Below, one piece after another: positions 49,605-59,271 of a stretch of 64,000 bases of DNA. Each line of letters opens with the position of its first letter. Within the stretch, counting starts at the first letter, position 1. The notes beneath the pieces are model-generated. The model made no database searches and had not been told where the DNA came from. It saw nothing but the letters and a program-made list of their open reading frames with translations. This DNA is from CAVRCA01 sp965218045 (lineage in GTDB: Bacteria > Pseudomonadota > Alphaproteobacteria > Acetobacterales > Acetobacteraceae): assembly GCA_965218045.1 (NCBI GenBank), contig CBDCJX010000009.1, positions 714,929 to 778,928 on the forward strand, read 5' to 3'. The translations under genes were made by a program, and so were the position numbers.

Positions 49605-52268
49605 TCACCCGAGACTCTTCGCGACCTGCTCGTAGGTGTTCCTGCTCAGCCGCTGCGTGCCCAGAATGCGTTGCAGCTCGCCGCGCATCAGTTCCTGTCG
49701 CGCCTGGTCCTGGCGGCGCCAGTTGGCGAGCGGGTTGACGATACGCGCCGCGACCTGGGCGTTGAGCGGGTCGAGCGCGATCACCGCGTCGGCGAGGAAG
49801 CGATAGCCCCCGCCCGAAGCATCGTGGAAACCCACCTGGTTGCCGCTGGCGAACGCACTGACCAGCGCACGAACGCGGTTGGGGTTGCGCAAGTCGAAAT
49901 CCGGGTGGGCGTACAGGGCGCGAATATCGACCACCACGCCTGGTCGCGGCGACACCGCCTGTATGGCGAACCACTTGTCGAGCACCAGATCGTCGCCGCG
50001 CCAACGCTGGTAGAACGCGTCCAGCGCCGCCACGCGTTCGGGCGTGTCGATCCGCGACAGCACGCCAAGTGCCGCCAGCACGTCGGTCATGTTGCGCTGC
50101 GCGGCGAATTGCGCCCTGGCCAGCGCGACGCCATCCGCTCCGGCCGCTGCCAGATACGCCAGGCACGCGTTGCGCATCGCCCGGCGGCCGATCGACAGGC
50201 CATCGGGCGTGTACGGCGCCAACTCCTCCAATGCGTCGTAACGCGCGCGCAGTTCGGGGTGCAACGCCCGGCCGATCTCGGCGCGCAGGAACTCGCGCAC
50301 CGCATGGATCGCATCCGGATCGGCGATCGCCATCTGGTCGGCGACGAACGCCTCGCCGGGCAGGCTCAGCGCCTCGGCGGCGAAATGCGGGTCGTCGTCC
50401 GCTGCGGCGAGCGTGCCAGCCGCCGCCGCGACCAGGCCCGCATCCAAGGTCAGCGCCGCGCCACGCCGATGCGCCGCGACCAGATCCAGCATCAGCGCGG
50501 TGGCGTATTGCTGGCCCGATTCCCAACGGACGAACGCGTCGCTGTCGTGCGCGGCCAGCGCGCGCAGTTGCTCGCGCGACAGGCCGGCGAGCTTCACCGG
50601 GGCGGAGAACCCGCGCAGCAGCGAGGGCACCGGCGGCGTGTCGACGTCCTCGAACACGAAGCGCTGTTCCGCCGCATCGAGCAGCAGCACGCGCGTGCCG
50701 GCGCGCGCCTCGTTCTCACCTTCGAGCCGCGTCGGCAGCTCGGCCCCGACCGGATCGAGCAGCCCCATCGCCAGCGGGATCGGCAGCGGCTGCTTGTCGG
50801 GCTGCCCCGGCGTCGGCTTGGTCTGCTGCCGCACGGTAAGCGTATAGCGTCGCGCTTGCGGCGCGTACTCGTCCTCGACAGTCACCAGCGGCGTGCCGGC
50901 TTGCGCGTACCAGGCCTTGAAGCGACCGAGATCGACGCCCGACGCATCCTGCATCGCGGCGACGAAATCCTCGATGGTGACCGCGCTGTTGTCGTGGCGC
51001 GCGAAGTAGAGGTCCATGCCGCGACGGAACGCGTCCGCGCCGATGAGTGTGTGCAACATGCGCACCACTTCGGCGCCCTTCTGATACACCGTCGCGGTGT
51101 AGAAATTGTCGATCTCGATGTAGCTGTCGGGGCGCACCGGATGCGCCAGCGGGCCGTCATCCTCGGGGAACTGGCCGGCCCGCAGCCGACGCACGTCGGC
51201 CAGGCGCTTCACCGCGCGGCTGCCTTGGTCGGCAGTAAACTCCTGGTCGCGAAAGACGGTCAGCCCCTCCTTGAGCGACAGCTGGAACCAGTCGCGACAG
51301 GTGACGCGGTTGCCGGTCCAGTTGTGGAAATACTCGTGCGCGATGACGGTCTCGATGCCCTCATAGTCGCCATCGGTCGCGGTATCGGGCCGCGCCAGCA
51401 CGTATTTCGAGTTGAACACGTTGAGCCCCTTGTTCTCCATGGCACCCATGTTGAAGTCGGACACGGCGGCGATGTTGAACACGTCGAGATCGTATTCGAG
51501 GCCGAACACCTCCTCATCCCAACGCATCGAGGCTTGCAGCGAGCGCATCGCGTGCTCGCACTTGTCCTCGTCGCCGCGCCGCACCCAGATCGCCAGTTCC
51601 ACGTCGCGGCCGGATCGGGTGGTGAAGCGGTCGCGCACGGCCACAAGATCGCCGGCGACCAGCGCGAACAGGTAGGCAGGTTTCGGATGCGGATCGACCC
51701 ATTTCGCCCAATGCGTGTCGTCCGCGCCCTCGCCGCTGGCGGCCGGATTGCCGTTGGAAAGCAGCACCGGCGTGCGCGCCTTGTCGGCGGTGATGGTGGT
51801 GGTGAACCGCGCCATCACGTCGGGCCGGTCGGGGAAGTAGGTGATGCGGCGAAAACCCTCCGCCTCGCACTGGGTGTAGAAATTCTCACCCGAAGTGTAG
51901 AGGCCGCTCAGCTCGGTGTTCGCTTCCGGCGCGATGCGGGTCTCGATCTCCAGGGTGAACGCGTCGGGCACGTCGGCGACGATCAGCGCGCCCGGCTCCA
52001 GGCTGGTGCGGGCCGGATCGACGCGCGCGCCGTCGAGCCGCAGCGACACCAGGGTCAGCGCCTCGCCGTCAAGCCGCAGCGGTGCGGCGGGATCGGCGCT
52101 GGCCGGATTGCGGCGAACCGCCAGGCGCGACGTGACCCGGGTCGCCACCGGGTCGAGCACGAAGCCGAGATCGACCGTGTCGATGAGGAAGTCCGGCACG
52201 CGGTATTCCTGGCGGCGCGTGGCGCGCGGGGCGGAAGCGGCGTCGGTCGATACGCTGTCTGTCATCAC
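49605..52268 (-). CDS. pepN: Aminopeptidase N (M1 family)
   Basis: An 887-residue zinc metallo-aminopeptidase that trims N-terminal residues from peptides in the cytoplasm. The GAMEN substrate-recognition motif reads MGAMENKGLNVFN near residue 273. The zinc site is IAHEYFHNWTGNRVTCRDWF near residue 309 with the third ligand in LKEGLTVFRDQEF. Length and the N-terminal beta domain (EYRVPDFLIDTVDLGFVLDP) fit the enterobacterial-type PepN. It is divergent from tenA across about 130 bases. With the yej peptide importer elsewhere in the window it fits a peptide-using lifestyle, but no direct link is shown. Confidence 0.96.
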   Translation of the reverse strand: MMTDSVSTDAASAPRATRRQEYRVPDFLIDTVDLGFVLDPVATRVTSRLAVRRNPASADPAAPLRLDGEALTLVSLRLDGARVDPARTSLEPGALIVADVPDAFTLEIETRIAPEANTELSGLYTSGENFYTQCEAEGFRRITYFPDRPDVMARFTTTITADKARTPVLLSNGNPAASGEGADDTHWAKWVDPHPKPAYLFALVAGDLVAVRDRFTTRSGRDVELAIWVRRGDEDKCEHAMRSLQASMRWDEEVFGLEYDLDVFNIAAVSDFNMGAMENKGLNVFNSKYVLARPDTATDGDYEGIETVIAHEYFHNWTGNRVTCRDWFQLSLKEGLTVFRDQEFTADQGSRAVKRLADVRRLRAGQFPEDDGPLAHPVRPDSYIEIDNFYTATVYQKGAEVVRMLHTLIGADAFRRGMDLYFARHDNSAVTIEDFVAAMQDASGVDLGRFKAWYAQAGTPLVTVEDEYAPQARRYTLTVRQQTKPTPGQPDKQPLPIPLAMGLLDPVGAELPTRLEGENEARAGTRVLLLDAAEQRFVFEDVDTPPVPSLLRGFSAPVKLAGLSREQLRALAAHDSDAFVRWESGQQYATALMLDLVAAHRRGAALTLDAGLVAAAAGTLAAADDDPHFAAEALSLPGEAFVADQMAIADPDAIHAVREFLRAEIGRALHPELRARYDALEELAPYTPDGLSIGRRAMRNACLAYLAAAGADGVALARAQFAAQRNMTDVLAALGVLSRIDTPERVAALDAFYQRWRGDDLVLDKWFAIQAVSPRPGVVVDIRALYAHPDFDLRNPNRVRALVSAFASGNQVGFHDASGGGYRFLADAVIALDPLNAQVAARIVNPLANWRRQDQARQELMRGELQRILGTQRLSRNTYEQVAKSLG

Positions 52269-52397
52269 TCAAGACCCTCTGGGCGCGGACCTGCTGGCAG
52301 GCAATCGGGGCAGAAATGGCAGCACTTGGCGCCGCCCGCCAGGGGGACGTCGGTGGGCGTGCTTGCGGTCGGGCGGGCCGGCGGGACAGATTGGCTC

Positions 52398-53099
52398 ATG
52401 AGCGATGCACCCCTCCCCCTCGATCAGGGCCTGTTCGGCCGTCTTCGTCGCGATTCCGGGCCGGTGTGGGACGGCTATGTCGCCCACCGGTTCGTGCGTG
52501 AACTCGGCCAGGGCACCCTGCCGGAGCCGGCGTTCCGGCACTACCTGATCCAGGACTACCTGTTCCTCATCCACTTCGCCCGCGCCCATGCGCTCGCCGG
52601 CTTCAAGGCGACGCACCTGCCCGACATCCGCGCCGCCGCGACGGCGGTGTCGGCCATCGTCGATGTGGAGATGCCGCTGCACGTCGCCTACTGCGCCGGC
52701 TGGGGGCTCGACGAGGCGGCCATGGCGACCGCGCCCGAAGCGATGGAAACCATGGCCTACACGCGGTTCGTGCTGGAGCGCGGCCTCGCCGGCGACCTGC
52801 TCGACCTGCAAGTGGCGCTGGCACCCTGTCTGGTCGGCTACGGCGAGAGCGGCGAGCGGCTGCTGGCCGACCCCGCGACAAGGCTGGCCGGCAACCCGTA
52901 CGCCGCCTGGGTCGGCGCCTACACCAGCGAGAGCTATCGCAACGCGGTGCGCGAATCGATCGCGATGCTTGACCGGCTCGGGCCCGAGCACGGGGCGGAG
53001 GCGCGCTATCCGCGTCTGCTCGCAACCTTCATCGCCGCGACCAGGCTGGAGACCGCGTTCTGGGACATGGGCTGGGCCGCCGGAGGGCAGAACGCGTGA
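52398..53099 (+). CDS. tenA: TenA family thiaminase II-like protein
   Basis: A 233-residue TenA/THI-4-like protein. Matching parts are the N-terminal FVRELGQGTLPEPAFRHYLI, QDYLFLIHFARAHALAG, the site Cys in LAPCLVGYGESGERL and the late YTSESYRNAVRESI with ETAFWDMGW carrying the catalytic Glu. TenA hydrolyses thiamin breakdown products to recover the aminopyrimidine. No TPP riboswitch consensus is visible upstream, so regulation by thiamin is not evident. The ATG at 52398 puts the start 129 bases from divergent pepN. Its stop overlaps the GTG of the hydrolase gene. Confidence 0.9.
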   Translation: MSDAPLPLDQGLFGRLRRDSGPVWDGYVAHRFVRELGQGTLPEPAFRHYLIQDYLFLIHFARAHALAGFKATHLPDIRAAATAVSAIVDVEMPLHVAYCAGWGLDEAAMATAPEAMETMAYTRFVLERGLAGDLLDLQVALAPCLVGYGESGERLLADPATRLAGNPYAAWVGAYTSESYRNAVRESIAMLDRLGPEHGAEARYPRLLATFIAATRLETAFWDMGWAAGGQNA

Positions 53100-53971
53100 G
53101 CACCGCGACCTACGGGCCCACTTCGCGCAGCTATTTCTCGCAGCGGCTGCGCCTGCACTACGTCGATTGGGGCAACCCGGACGCGCCGCCGCTGCTGCTG
53201 CTGCATGGCGGACGCGATCATTGTCGCAACTGGGACTGGGTGGCGCAGGCGTTGCGCGACGACTGGCACGTGATCGCGCCCGATCTGCGCGGCCACGGTG
53301 ACAGCGCCTGGTCGCAGGCCGGCAACTACACGATGGCGGCGTACATCTACGATCTCGCCCAGCTCGTGCATCAGCAGGGGCTCGCGCCGGTGACGATCGT
53401 TGCGCACTCGCTCGGCGGCAACATCACCTTGCGCTACGCCGGGCTGTATCCCGATCACGTGCGCAAGCTGGTGGCAATCGAAGGGCTCGGCCCGTCGCCG
53501 CGCCGGTTGCAGGAGCAGGCGCAGCGCGACATCGTGGAGAGAATGCACGCCTGGGTGGACGAGCAGCGTGGCCTGTCGGCGCGGCTGCCCCGCCGCTATC
53601 CGACGATCGAGGCGGCGCTCGCGCGGATGCAGGAGGAGAACCGCCGCCTCTCGCCGGAACAGGCGCGCCATCTGACGCAGCACGGCGTCAACCAGAACGA
53701 GGACGGCACCTATAGCTGGAAGTTCGACAACTACGTCCGCGTCTGGCAGCCGTATGACATGAGCAACGCCGAGATCGAGCTGCTGTGGTCGCGCATCACC
53801 TGCCCCACGTTGCTGGTCTACGGCGACGAGAGCTGGGCCTCGAACCCGGCCAAGGATGGTCGGATCGAGCACTTCCGCAACGCCGAGGTGATCTCGGTCG
53901 AGGGCGCCGGCCACTGGGTGCACCACGACCGGCTGGACGTTTTCCTCGCGGCGTTGCGGCGGTTCCTGTAG
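53096..53971 (+). CDS. Alpha/beta hydrolase
   Basis: A 291-residue alpha/beta-hydrolase. The oxyanion region is LLLLHGGRDHCRNWD, the nucleophile elbow is IVAHSLGGNITLRYAG (Ser near residue 104), and the acid and His are in the late VYGDESWASNP and GAGHWVHHDRLDVFL segments. It may cleave an ester, lactone or C-C bond; the substrate is unknown. It starts with GTG overlapping the tenA stop, so the two form a unit, and it is convergent with the aldo/keto reductase across three bases. Confidence 0.88.
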   Translation: MSTATYGPTSRSYFSQRLRLHYVDWGNPDAPPLLLLHGGRDHCRNWDWVAQALRDDWHVIAPDLRGHGDSAWSQAGNYTMAAYIYDLAQLVHQQGLAPVTIVAHSLGGNITLRYAGLYPDHVRKLVAIEGLGPSPRRLQEQAQRDIVERMHAWVDEQRGLSARLPRRYPTIEAALARMQEENRRLSPEQARHLTQHGVNQNEDGTYSWKFDNYVRVWQPYDMSNAEIELLWSRITCPTLLVYGDESWASNPAKDGRIEHFRNAEVISVEGAGHWVHHDRLDVFLAALRRFL

Positions 53972-53974
53972 CGC

Positions 53975-55012
53975 TCAGTCGTCCGGCATGACGAAGGACT
54001 GGTCGTTGTCGGCCGGCACCGGCGCGTCCGGGTGCAGCAGGTTCTCCTGCTTCAGATCGCTCCACAACGCTGCCGGGATCTTGTGTTGCAGCAGCGCGAC
54101 GTTGGTCGCGAACTCGTCGACATTGCGTGGCCCCGGGATCACCGCCGAGACCACCGGGTTGGCCAGCGGGAATTGCAGCGCCGCCGCCGACAACGGCACG
54201 TCGTGGCTTTCGCACACACGCTTGATGGCGTTGACGCGGGTCACGATCTCCTCCGGCGCCTCGGCATAGTTCCAGGTGTCACGACCCGCCAGGATGCCTG
54301 AATTCAGCGGCCCGCCGACCACCAAAGTCGTCCCCGCCTCGCGGCATTTCGGGATCAGACCATCGAGCGGCGCCTGCTCCAGCAACGTGTAGCGGCCGGC
54401 GAGCAGGAACGCGTCCCACTGGCCGAACTCCATGACGTCGAGGCAGGCCTGTTTCTCGTTCACTCCGATGCCGATCGCCTGCACCGTGCCGTCGCGGCGC
54501 AGCTCGTCGAGCGCGCGGTAGCCGCTGTCCCGCAGCGCGCGCATATGCACCGCGTTCTGCTCGGCACCGTGCTGGTAGACGCCGATATCGTGCACATAGA
54601 GAATATCAGCGCGATACATGCCGAGGCGCTGGAAGCTGTCCTCCAGCGACCGCATGATCCCATCGTAGCTGTAGTCGTACACCACTGCGAACGGCAGCGG
54701 CGATGGGTGACCACCCGGTCCGGTGGCGGTCGAATCAGCGCGCAGCAAGCGGCCAACCTTGGTCGACAGCACCCACTCATCACGCGACTTGTCGCGCCAG
54801 GCGTCGCCGACACGCCGCTCGGCCGCGCCGACGCCGTAGAACGGCGCGGTATCGACATAGCGCACGCCCTCGGCCCACGCCGCGTGAATAATGGTCTCGG
54901 CCGCCTCGCGCGTCACGTCGATGCGGCTGCCTCCCAAGGTGGCGGTGCCGACGCCGAGCGCCGTCACGTGCAGATCGGTCCGACCGATGCGTCGCTTCTG
55001 CCAGTTGGGCAT
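53975..55012 (-). CDS. Aldo/keto reductase
   Basis: A 345-residue NAD(P)H-dependent oxidoreductase of the AKR fold. The tetrad positions are visible: VRYVDTAPFYGVGAAE (Asp and Tyr), WVLSTKVGRLL (Lys) and ILYVHDIGVY (His). The starting RRIGRTDLHVTALGVGTATL and the internal PLANPVVSAVIPGPRNVDEF match the D-threo-aldose/fucose 1-dehydrogenase and pyridoxal 4-dehydrogenase group. The sugar or pyridoxal-type substrate is not determined. The ATG at 55012 places the start at MPNWQKRRIGRT. The epimerase gene ends 28 bases upstream on the same strand. Confidence 0.88.
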   Translation of the reverse strand: MPNWQKRRIGRTDLHVTALGVGTATLGGSRIDVTREAAETIIHAAWAEGVRYVDTAPFYGVGAAERRVGDAWRDKSRDEWVLSTKVGRLLRADSTATGPGGHPSPLPFAVVYDYSYDGIMRSLEDSFQRLGMYRADILYVHDIGVYQHGAEQNAVHMRALRDSGYRALDELRRDGTVQAIGIGVNEKQACLDVMEFGQWDAFLLAGRYTLLEQAPLDGLIPKCREAGTTLVVGGPLNSGILAGRDTWNYAEAPEEIVTRVNAIKRVCESHDVPLSAAALQFPLANPVVSAVIPGPRNVDEFATNVALLQHKIPAALWSDLKQENLLHPDAPVPADNDQSFVMPDD

Positions 55013-55040
55013 GGCGTATTCTCCCGCTTGAAATGAAGGG

Positions 55041-56030
55041 TTAGCGATCGTTGGCGCGGCGCCAGGCGATGTAGCGGCGGATACCTTCCTCAATCGTCAC
55101 GTTCGGCGTCCAACCGATCTCGCGTTCGGCGCGCGCACGGCAGAGGCGGAGATGATCGAGGCTTGCCGACTTCACCGCGCGGGTATCCTGCCGATGTTCC
55201 GCCCGCAGATGCGTGGCATCGCACGCGTCGAGCACGATCTCGACCACCCGGTTCAACGTGGTGTCAACGCCGGTGGCGATGTTCATCACGTTGCCCTGCG
55301 AGGCGCTGCCCATCGCCGCGACACAAGCCCCGGCGATATCGCTGACATGAACGTAGTCGTGCACCTCGGTGCCGTCGCCGACGATGACCGGCGCCTCGCC
55401 CCGCGCCACGCGCTCATACGCCTCGGCCACGAACACGGCGTTCACGGCGCGCGCGTGCTGCCGTTCGCCATAGACCGACGAGAACCGCAGCACGTTGTAT
55501 TCCAGCCCGTAGCTGCGGCCGTATTGCGCGCAGGCGGCTTCGCCAAAAAGCTTGCTGCTACCGTAAAGGTTGGTCGCGGGTTGCTGGCCGGCGCTGGTGA
55601 ACGGGGTGTCCTCGGCCAACGCGTCGGGCGTCGAGTTGCCGTAGGTGGAGATCGAGGACGACAGGATGACGCGACGCACCCCGGCAAGCCGCGCCGCCTC
55701 CAAGGTGTTGAGCACGCCCACCGTGTTCACCGAGGCGCCGAGATACGGGTTCTGCGACAGCGGCAAGGTGAGGAACGCGGCAAAGGCGAACACGCCCGCC
55801 GCACCCTGCGCCGCGTCGATCACCTCGTTGAGCCGCAGCACGTCGCCACGGATCAGCTTCACGCGGGAGTCGCCGTCAAGATGCCGCACCAGCTCCGGCG
55901 CGCCGAGCGCGAAGTTGTCGAGCAGCCGCACCTCGGCCGCCCCCTCGGCGAGCAGCGCGTCGGCCAGGTGCGAGCCGATCAGGCTGGCGCCGCCGGTGAT
56001 CAGGAACGTTTGCCCGGAGATTTGCGGCAT
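55041..56030 (-). CDS. NAD-dependent epimerase/dehydratase (extended SDR)
   Basis: A 329-residue extended SDR. The NAD site is LITGGASLIGSHLADALL, where the family usually has GGAGFIG. The catalytic segment is ILSSSISTYGN with YGSSKLFGE (Tyr-x3-Lys). VRDYVHV-like EVHDYVHVSDIA and the late ATGVDTTLNRVVEIV are typical of UDP-glucose-4-epimerase relatives. The reaction is an epimerisation or dehydration of a nucleotide sugar, or action on a related polyol. The ATG at 56030 is two bases after the FAD dehydrogenase stop, so these two and the aldo/keto reductase form a minus-strand unit. Confidence 0.88.
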   Translation of the reverse strand: MPQISGQTFLITGGASLIGSHLADALLAEGAAEVRLLDNFALGAPELVRHLDGDSRVKLIRGDVLRLNEVIDAAQGAAGVFAFAAFLTLPLSQNPYLGASVNTVGVLNTLEAARLAGVRRVILSSSISTYGNSTPDALAEDTPFTSAGQQPATNLYGSSKLFGEAACAQYGRSYGLEYNVLRFSSVYGERQHARAVNAVFVAEAYERVARGEAPVIVGDGTEVHDYVHVSDIAGACVAAMGSASQGNVMNIATGVDTTLNRVVEIVLDACDATHLRAEHRQDTRAVKSASLDHLRLCRARAEREIGWTPNVTIEEGIRRYIAWRRANDR

Positions 56031-56032
56031 GG

Positions 56033-57523
56033 TCAGCCCCGCGCGAACCGGCCGGCGCTGGCGCCGGACAGGCGACCGAACACCGCGCCCGACATCAGCC
56101 CCGCCCCGCCGAGATAGTTGCCGTAGAAAATACCCCCGACCAGCTCGCCCGCCGCGTACAACCCCGGGATGGTGCGATCGGTCACGTCCTGCACCGCGCC
56201 ATCGGCATTGATGCGCAAGCCGCCGAACGTGAAAGTAATGCCGCAGGTGACGACGAAGCCGCTGTACGGCGGCTCGCTGATCGGCAGCGCCCAATTCGAC
56301 TTCGGCGGCGTGATCCCCTTGGTGCTTACGCCGTCGAGCACCGACGGGTTGTAGTCGCCGGGCTGACAGGCGGCATTGAACGCTTGCACCGTCCGCACCA
56401 GCCCGCCCGCGTCGATGTCGAGCGCCCGCGCCAGCTCCTCGATGCTGTTCGCCTCCGCCTTGGTGACCTGCCGGATGCGGTATTCGTCGCGCACCATGCC
56501 GATCGTCTTGGCATCAAAAATCTGCACCGCCGTTCGCTGCTTCTGCTTCATTACCTCCCGGCCATACTTTGCGTAGGTGTGATTGCGGTAATCCGCGCCT
56601 TCGTCGATGAAACGCTCGCCACCGAGGTTCACCACGATCCCGATCGGATAGGAGTGCTTCTGGTAGTTGTCGAGCACCACCCGATCGCCGAACGGCGGGG
56701 CGCTGATATCCCATTGCACCGCGTGACAGGTGGACCAGCCGCCGAACGCTTGCGCGCCGATATCCAGTGCCGCGCGAATACCTTCGCCGGTATTGTGCCG
56801 CGTGCCGCGCACCCGACACAGCTCCCAGCCCGGGCCGAGATAGCGCGTGCGCATTTCGGGATTGGCCTCGAACCCGCCGCACGCGAGCACCACCGCGCTG
56901 GCGGCGATCTGGTCGTAGCCATCGGGGCCGAACACCTCGACACCGATGATGCCGCCCTTGCGGTCTTGCACCAGACGGCGCAGCCCGGTGTCGTAGCGGA
57001 TCGCGATACCCAGACGCTCGGCAATCCTGATCTCGGCGTCGACCAGCCCCCAGCCGCCGCCCACCGCCTCGATGTTCACCCCGCCGTAGAAATGGTGCTT
57101 GCCGTTCAGCACGTAGGATTGCCGGCCGAACATCGGAATGAAGCGGACGCCGTGCTCGCGCAGCCAGCCCATGGTCTCGCGCGAGCGGTCGATGAGCAGG
57201 CCGGTGAGCGCCTCCTCCGACTGGTTCTCGGTGACGTGCATGAGGTCGTGCAGGTAGGTCTCGGCGGGCAGCGGCGGCAGCACGATCTGGCTCGCTTCAG
57301 CCTCGGACAGATCGACCAGCACGTCGCGGCGCAAGTCTTCGAGCCCCTCGTGGACAAAGCGGAAACCCCCGGCGGTGAACGCGGAGTTGCCGCCACGCTC
57401 CTCGAGCGAGGCTTTTTCCAGCATCAGCACGCGCGCACCCTGCTCCCGCGCGGAGATCGCGGCACAGAGCGCGGCGTTGCCGGCTCCCACGACGATCACG
57501 TCGAACGTCTCGGTCCCGCTCAT
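56033..57523 (-). CDS. FAD-dependent dehydrogenase, tricarballylate dehydrogenase-like
   Basis: A 496-residue flavoprotein of the FAD_binding_2 family (succinate dehydrogenase/fumarate reductase flavoprotein type). Signs are FDVIVVGAGNAALCAAISAR with EKASLEERGGNSAFTAGGFR, VVLACGGFEANPEMRTRYLG, and the C-terminal GLYAAGELVGGIFYGNYLGG. The closest family member I know is TcuA, which oxidises tricarballylate to cis-aconitate; 3-ketosteroid-1-dehydrogenase-like enzymes are the alternative. The ATG at 57523 starts the FAD motif sequence. It is the first gene of a minus-strand unit and divergent from the MBL gene. Confidence 0.85.
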   Translation of the reverse strand: MSGTETFDVIVVGAGNAALCAAISAREQGARVLMLEKASLEERGGNSAFTAGGFRFVHEGLEDLRRDVLVDLSEAEASQIVLPPLPAETYLHDLMHVTENQSEEALTGLLIDRSRETMGWLREHGVRFIPMFGRQSYVLNGKHHFYGGVNIEAVGGGWGLVDAEIRIAERLGIAIRYDTGLRRLVQDRKGGIIGVEVFGPDGYDQIAASAVVLACGGFEANPEMRTRYLGPGWELCRVRGTRHNTGEGIRAALDIGAQAFGGWSTCHAVQWDISAPPFGDRVVLDNYQKHSYPIGIVVNLGGERFIDEGADYRNHTYAKYGREVMKQKQRTAVQIFDAKTIGMVRDEYRIRQVTKAEANSIEELARALDIDAGGLVRTVQAFNAACQPGDYNPSVLDGVSTKGITPPKSNWALPISEPPYSGFVVTCGITFTFGGLRINADGAVQDVTDRTIPGLYAAGELVGGIFYGNYLGGAGLMSGAVFGRLSGASAGRFARG

Positions 57524-57658
57524 CCGCCGCTCCCTTGTCCCGCCGGGGCCGACCGTAGAAGTGCCGCGCAAGAGGCGTCAACGCTTCGGCCATCGGTGGG
57601 TGTTGACAGAAGCCGGCCGGTCCTCCGAACTGCCGAGGTTGGAAGAGGTGCCGCGAAG

Positions 57659-58510
57659 ATGAAGTGGAAGATCGGCGACGTCACGATCACAAAAATTGTC
57701 GAGCTGGAGATGACCGGCGGCACCCGCTTCATCCTGCCGCAGGCGACGCGCGAGGAGGTGCTGCCGATCGGCTGGCTGCAGCCGCACTTCGCCGACGAGG
57801 AGGGCCGGCTGAAGATGAGCATCCAAGCGCTGATCGTCGAGACGCCGACGCGGCGCATGGTGGTGGACACCTGCCTCGGCAACGACAAGGAGAACCGACG
57901 CATCCCGCACTGGAACAAGCTGCAGGGCAGTTTTCTCGCCGACATCGCCGCGGCCGGCTACCCGCGCGAGTCGATCGACACGGTGCTCTGTACGCACCTC
58001 CACGTCGATCATGTCGGCTGGAACACGATGCTGGTTGACGGGCGCTGGGTGCCGACCTTCCCGAAAGCGCGCTACCTGATGGGCAGGATCGAGTATCAGC
58101 ACTGGACCACGCATACCGAGCGGCCGGACATGCAGCACGTCATCGCCGATTCCGTGCTGCCGGTGCACGACGCGGGGCTGGTCGATCTGGTGGAGACCGA
58201 CGCCAAGCTGGATGACGAGATTAGTTTGATCCCGACTCTCGGCCATACGCCGGGTCATGTCAGCGTGCGTATCCGCTCACGCGGCGAGGAGGCGCTGATC
58301 ACCGGCGACTTCCTGCACCATCCGATACAGATGGCACGCCCAGACTTTGCTTGCAGCGCCGATACCGATCCGAAGCAGGGCGAGGCGACGCGCTGGTCGA
58401 TGTTCCGCGAGCTCGCCGGCGGTCCGGTGCTGGTGATCGGCACGCATTTCGCCGGTCCGACCGCCGGGCATGTGGTGCGCGACGGCGACGCCTTCCGGCT
58501 TGACGTGTAG
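57659..58510 (+). CDS. MBL-fold metallo-hydrolase
   Basis: A 283-residue metallo-beta-lactamase-fold protein. The dinuclear zinc motif is CTHLHVDHVGW (HxHxDH), with further ligands in TLGHTPGHVSV, ITGDFLHH and the final GTHFAGPTAGHV. The start MKWKIGDVTITKIVELEMTG matches a common hydrolase group that includes lactonase-like and quorum-quenching-type proteins, but the substrate is not known. The ATG at 57659 is right; the frame runs open upstream over the opposite-strand gene. The SDR gene starts five bases after its stop. Confidence 0.87.
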   Translation: MKWKIGDVTITKIVELEMTGGTRFILPQATREEVLPIGWLQPHFADEEGRLKMSIQALIVETPTRRMVVDTCLGNDKENRRIPHWNKLQGSFLADIAAAGYPRESIDTVLCTHLHVDHVGWNTMLVDGRWVPTFPKARYLMGRIEYQHWTTHTERPDMQHVIADSVLPVHDAGLVDLVETDAKLDDEISLIPTLGHTPGHVSVRIRSRGEEALITGDFLHHPIQMARPDFACSADTDPKQGEATRWSMFRELAGGPVLVIGTHFAGPTAGHVVRDGDAFRLDV

Positions 58511-58514
58511 GAGA

Positions 58515-59261
58515 ATGGCCATGGACCTGGCGGGCAAGTTCGCGGTTGTCACCGGCGGCAGCAACGGCATTGGTGCTGCGACCGTGCGAATGCTGGCCGA
58601 CGCGGGTGCCACGGTGACCATCTGCTACAATCGCGGCGAGCAGCGCGCGCAGGCGCTGCTGCGGCAATTGCCGGAAGGCAAGCATCGCGTGGCACAGCTT
58701 GAACTGACCGACGTCGCCTCAGTGCAAGGCCTCGGCAAGGAGCTGCGCGATGCGTTCGGCCGCGTCGACGTGCTGGTGAACTCGGCCGGCATGACACGCC
58801 CCATTCCGCACGCCGACCTCGAAGCGCTGGACGAAGCGTTCTTCGACCAGGTGCTGATCGCCAATGCGCGCGGTCCCTATTCCGTGATCCGCGCCTTGCT
58901 GCCGCTGTTGCGCGCGGCGGCACCCTCGGTGGTGGTCAACGTCTCCTCGGTCGCCGCCTTCAACGGCGCCGGCAGCAACATCGCGTATGGCGCATCGAAG
59001 GCGGCGCTCGACACGATGACGATGTCCTTGGCGCGCGCGCTCGGTCCCGACGTGCGGTTCCTCTGCGTCTCGCCCGGGCCGGTCGCCACCGATTTCGTCG
59101 CCGGCCGGGGACGCGAGCAGATCGCCAAGATCATGGCCACGGCACCACTGCGCCGCGTGGTCGAGCCCGAGGACATTGCGCGGGCGATCATGGCCTGCGT
59201 CACCCATCTCGACGCCGCGACGGGGACCAAGATCGTGGTCGATGGCGGCCGGGCGTTGTAG
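58515..59261 (+). CDS. Short-chain dehydrogenase/reductase
   Basis: A 248-residue classical SDR. The cofactor motif is VVTGGSNGIGAATVRMLADA, the catalytic parts are VNVSSVAAFNG and YGASKAAL (Tyr-x3-Lys), and the C-terminal VVDGGRAL is standard. It oxidises or reduces an alcohol/carbonyl with NAD(P). A GGAG ribosome-binding site overlaps the MBL stop just upstream of the ATG at 58515, so the two are cotranscribed. The substrate may be the product of the MBL-fold hydrolase. Confidence 0.9.
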   Translation: MAMDLAGKFAVVTGGSNGIGAATVRMLADAGATVTICYNRGEQRAQALLRQLPEGKHRVAQLELTDVASVQGLGKELRDAFGRVDVLVNSAGMTRPIPHADLEALDEAFFDQVLIANARGPYSVIRALLPLLRAAAPSVVVNVSSVAAFNGAGSNIAYGASKAALDTMTMSLARALGPDVRFLCVSPGPVATDFVAGRGREQIAKIMATAPLRRVVEPEDIARAIMACVTHLDAATGTKIVVDGGRAL

Positions 59262-59271
59262 CGCCGGGGCG

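Noticed and set aside
52269..52397. A TPP riboswitch before tenA
   Set aside because: Neither the CUGAGA element nor the ACCUGAUCUGGAUAAUGC-type element is present in the 129-base gap.
49479..53099. A 1206-codon open frame on the plus strand covering pepN and tenA
   Set aside because: Only its last 233 codons (tenA, from 52398) resemble a protein. The rest is an Arg/His/Gly-rich shadow opposite pepN, which has all its M1 motifs on the minus strand.
53096..59261. A vitamin B6 degradation pathway (pyridoxal dehydrogenase, lactonase, TenA-like neighbour)
   Set aside because: Aldo/keto reductase and MBL-fold types fit loosely, but the specific ring-opening oxygenase and pyridoxic acid enzymes are missing and the family calls are too broad.
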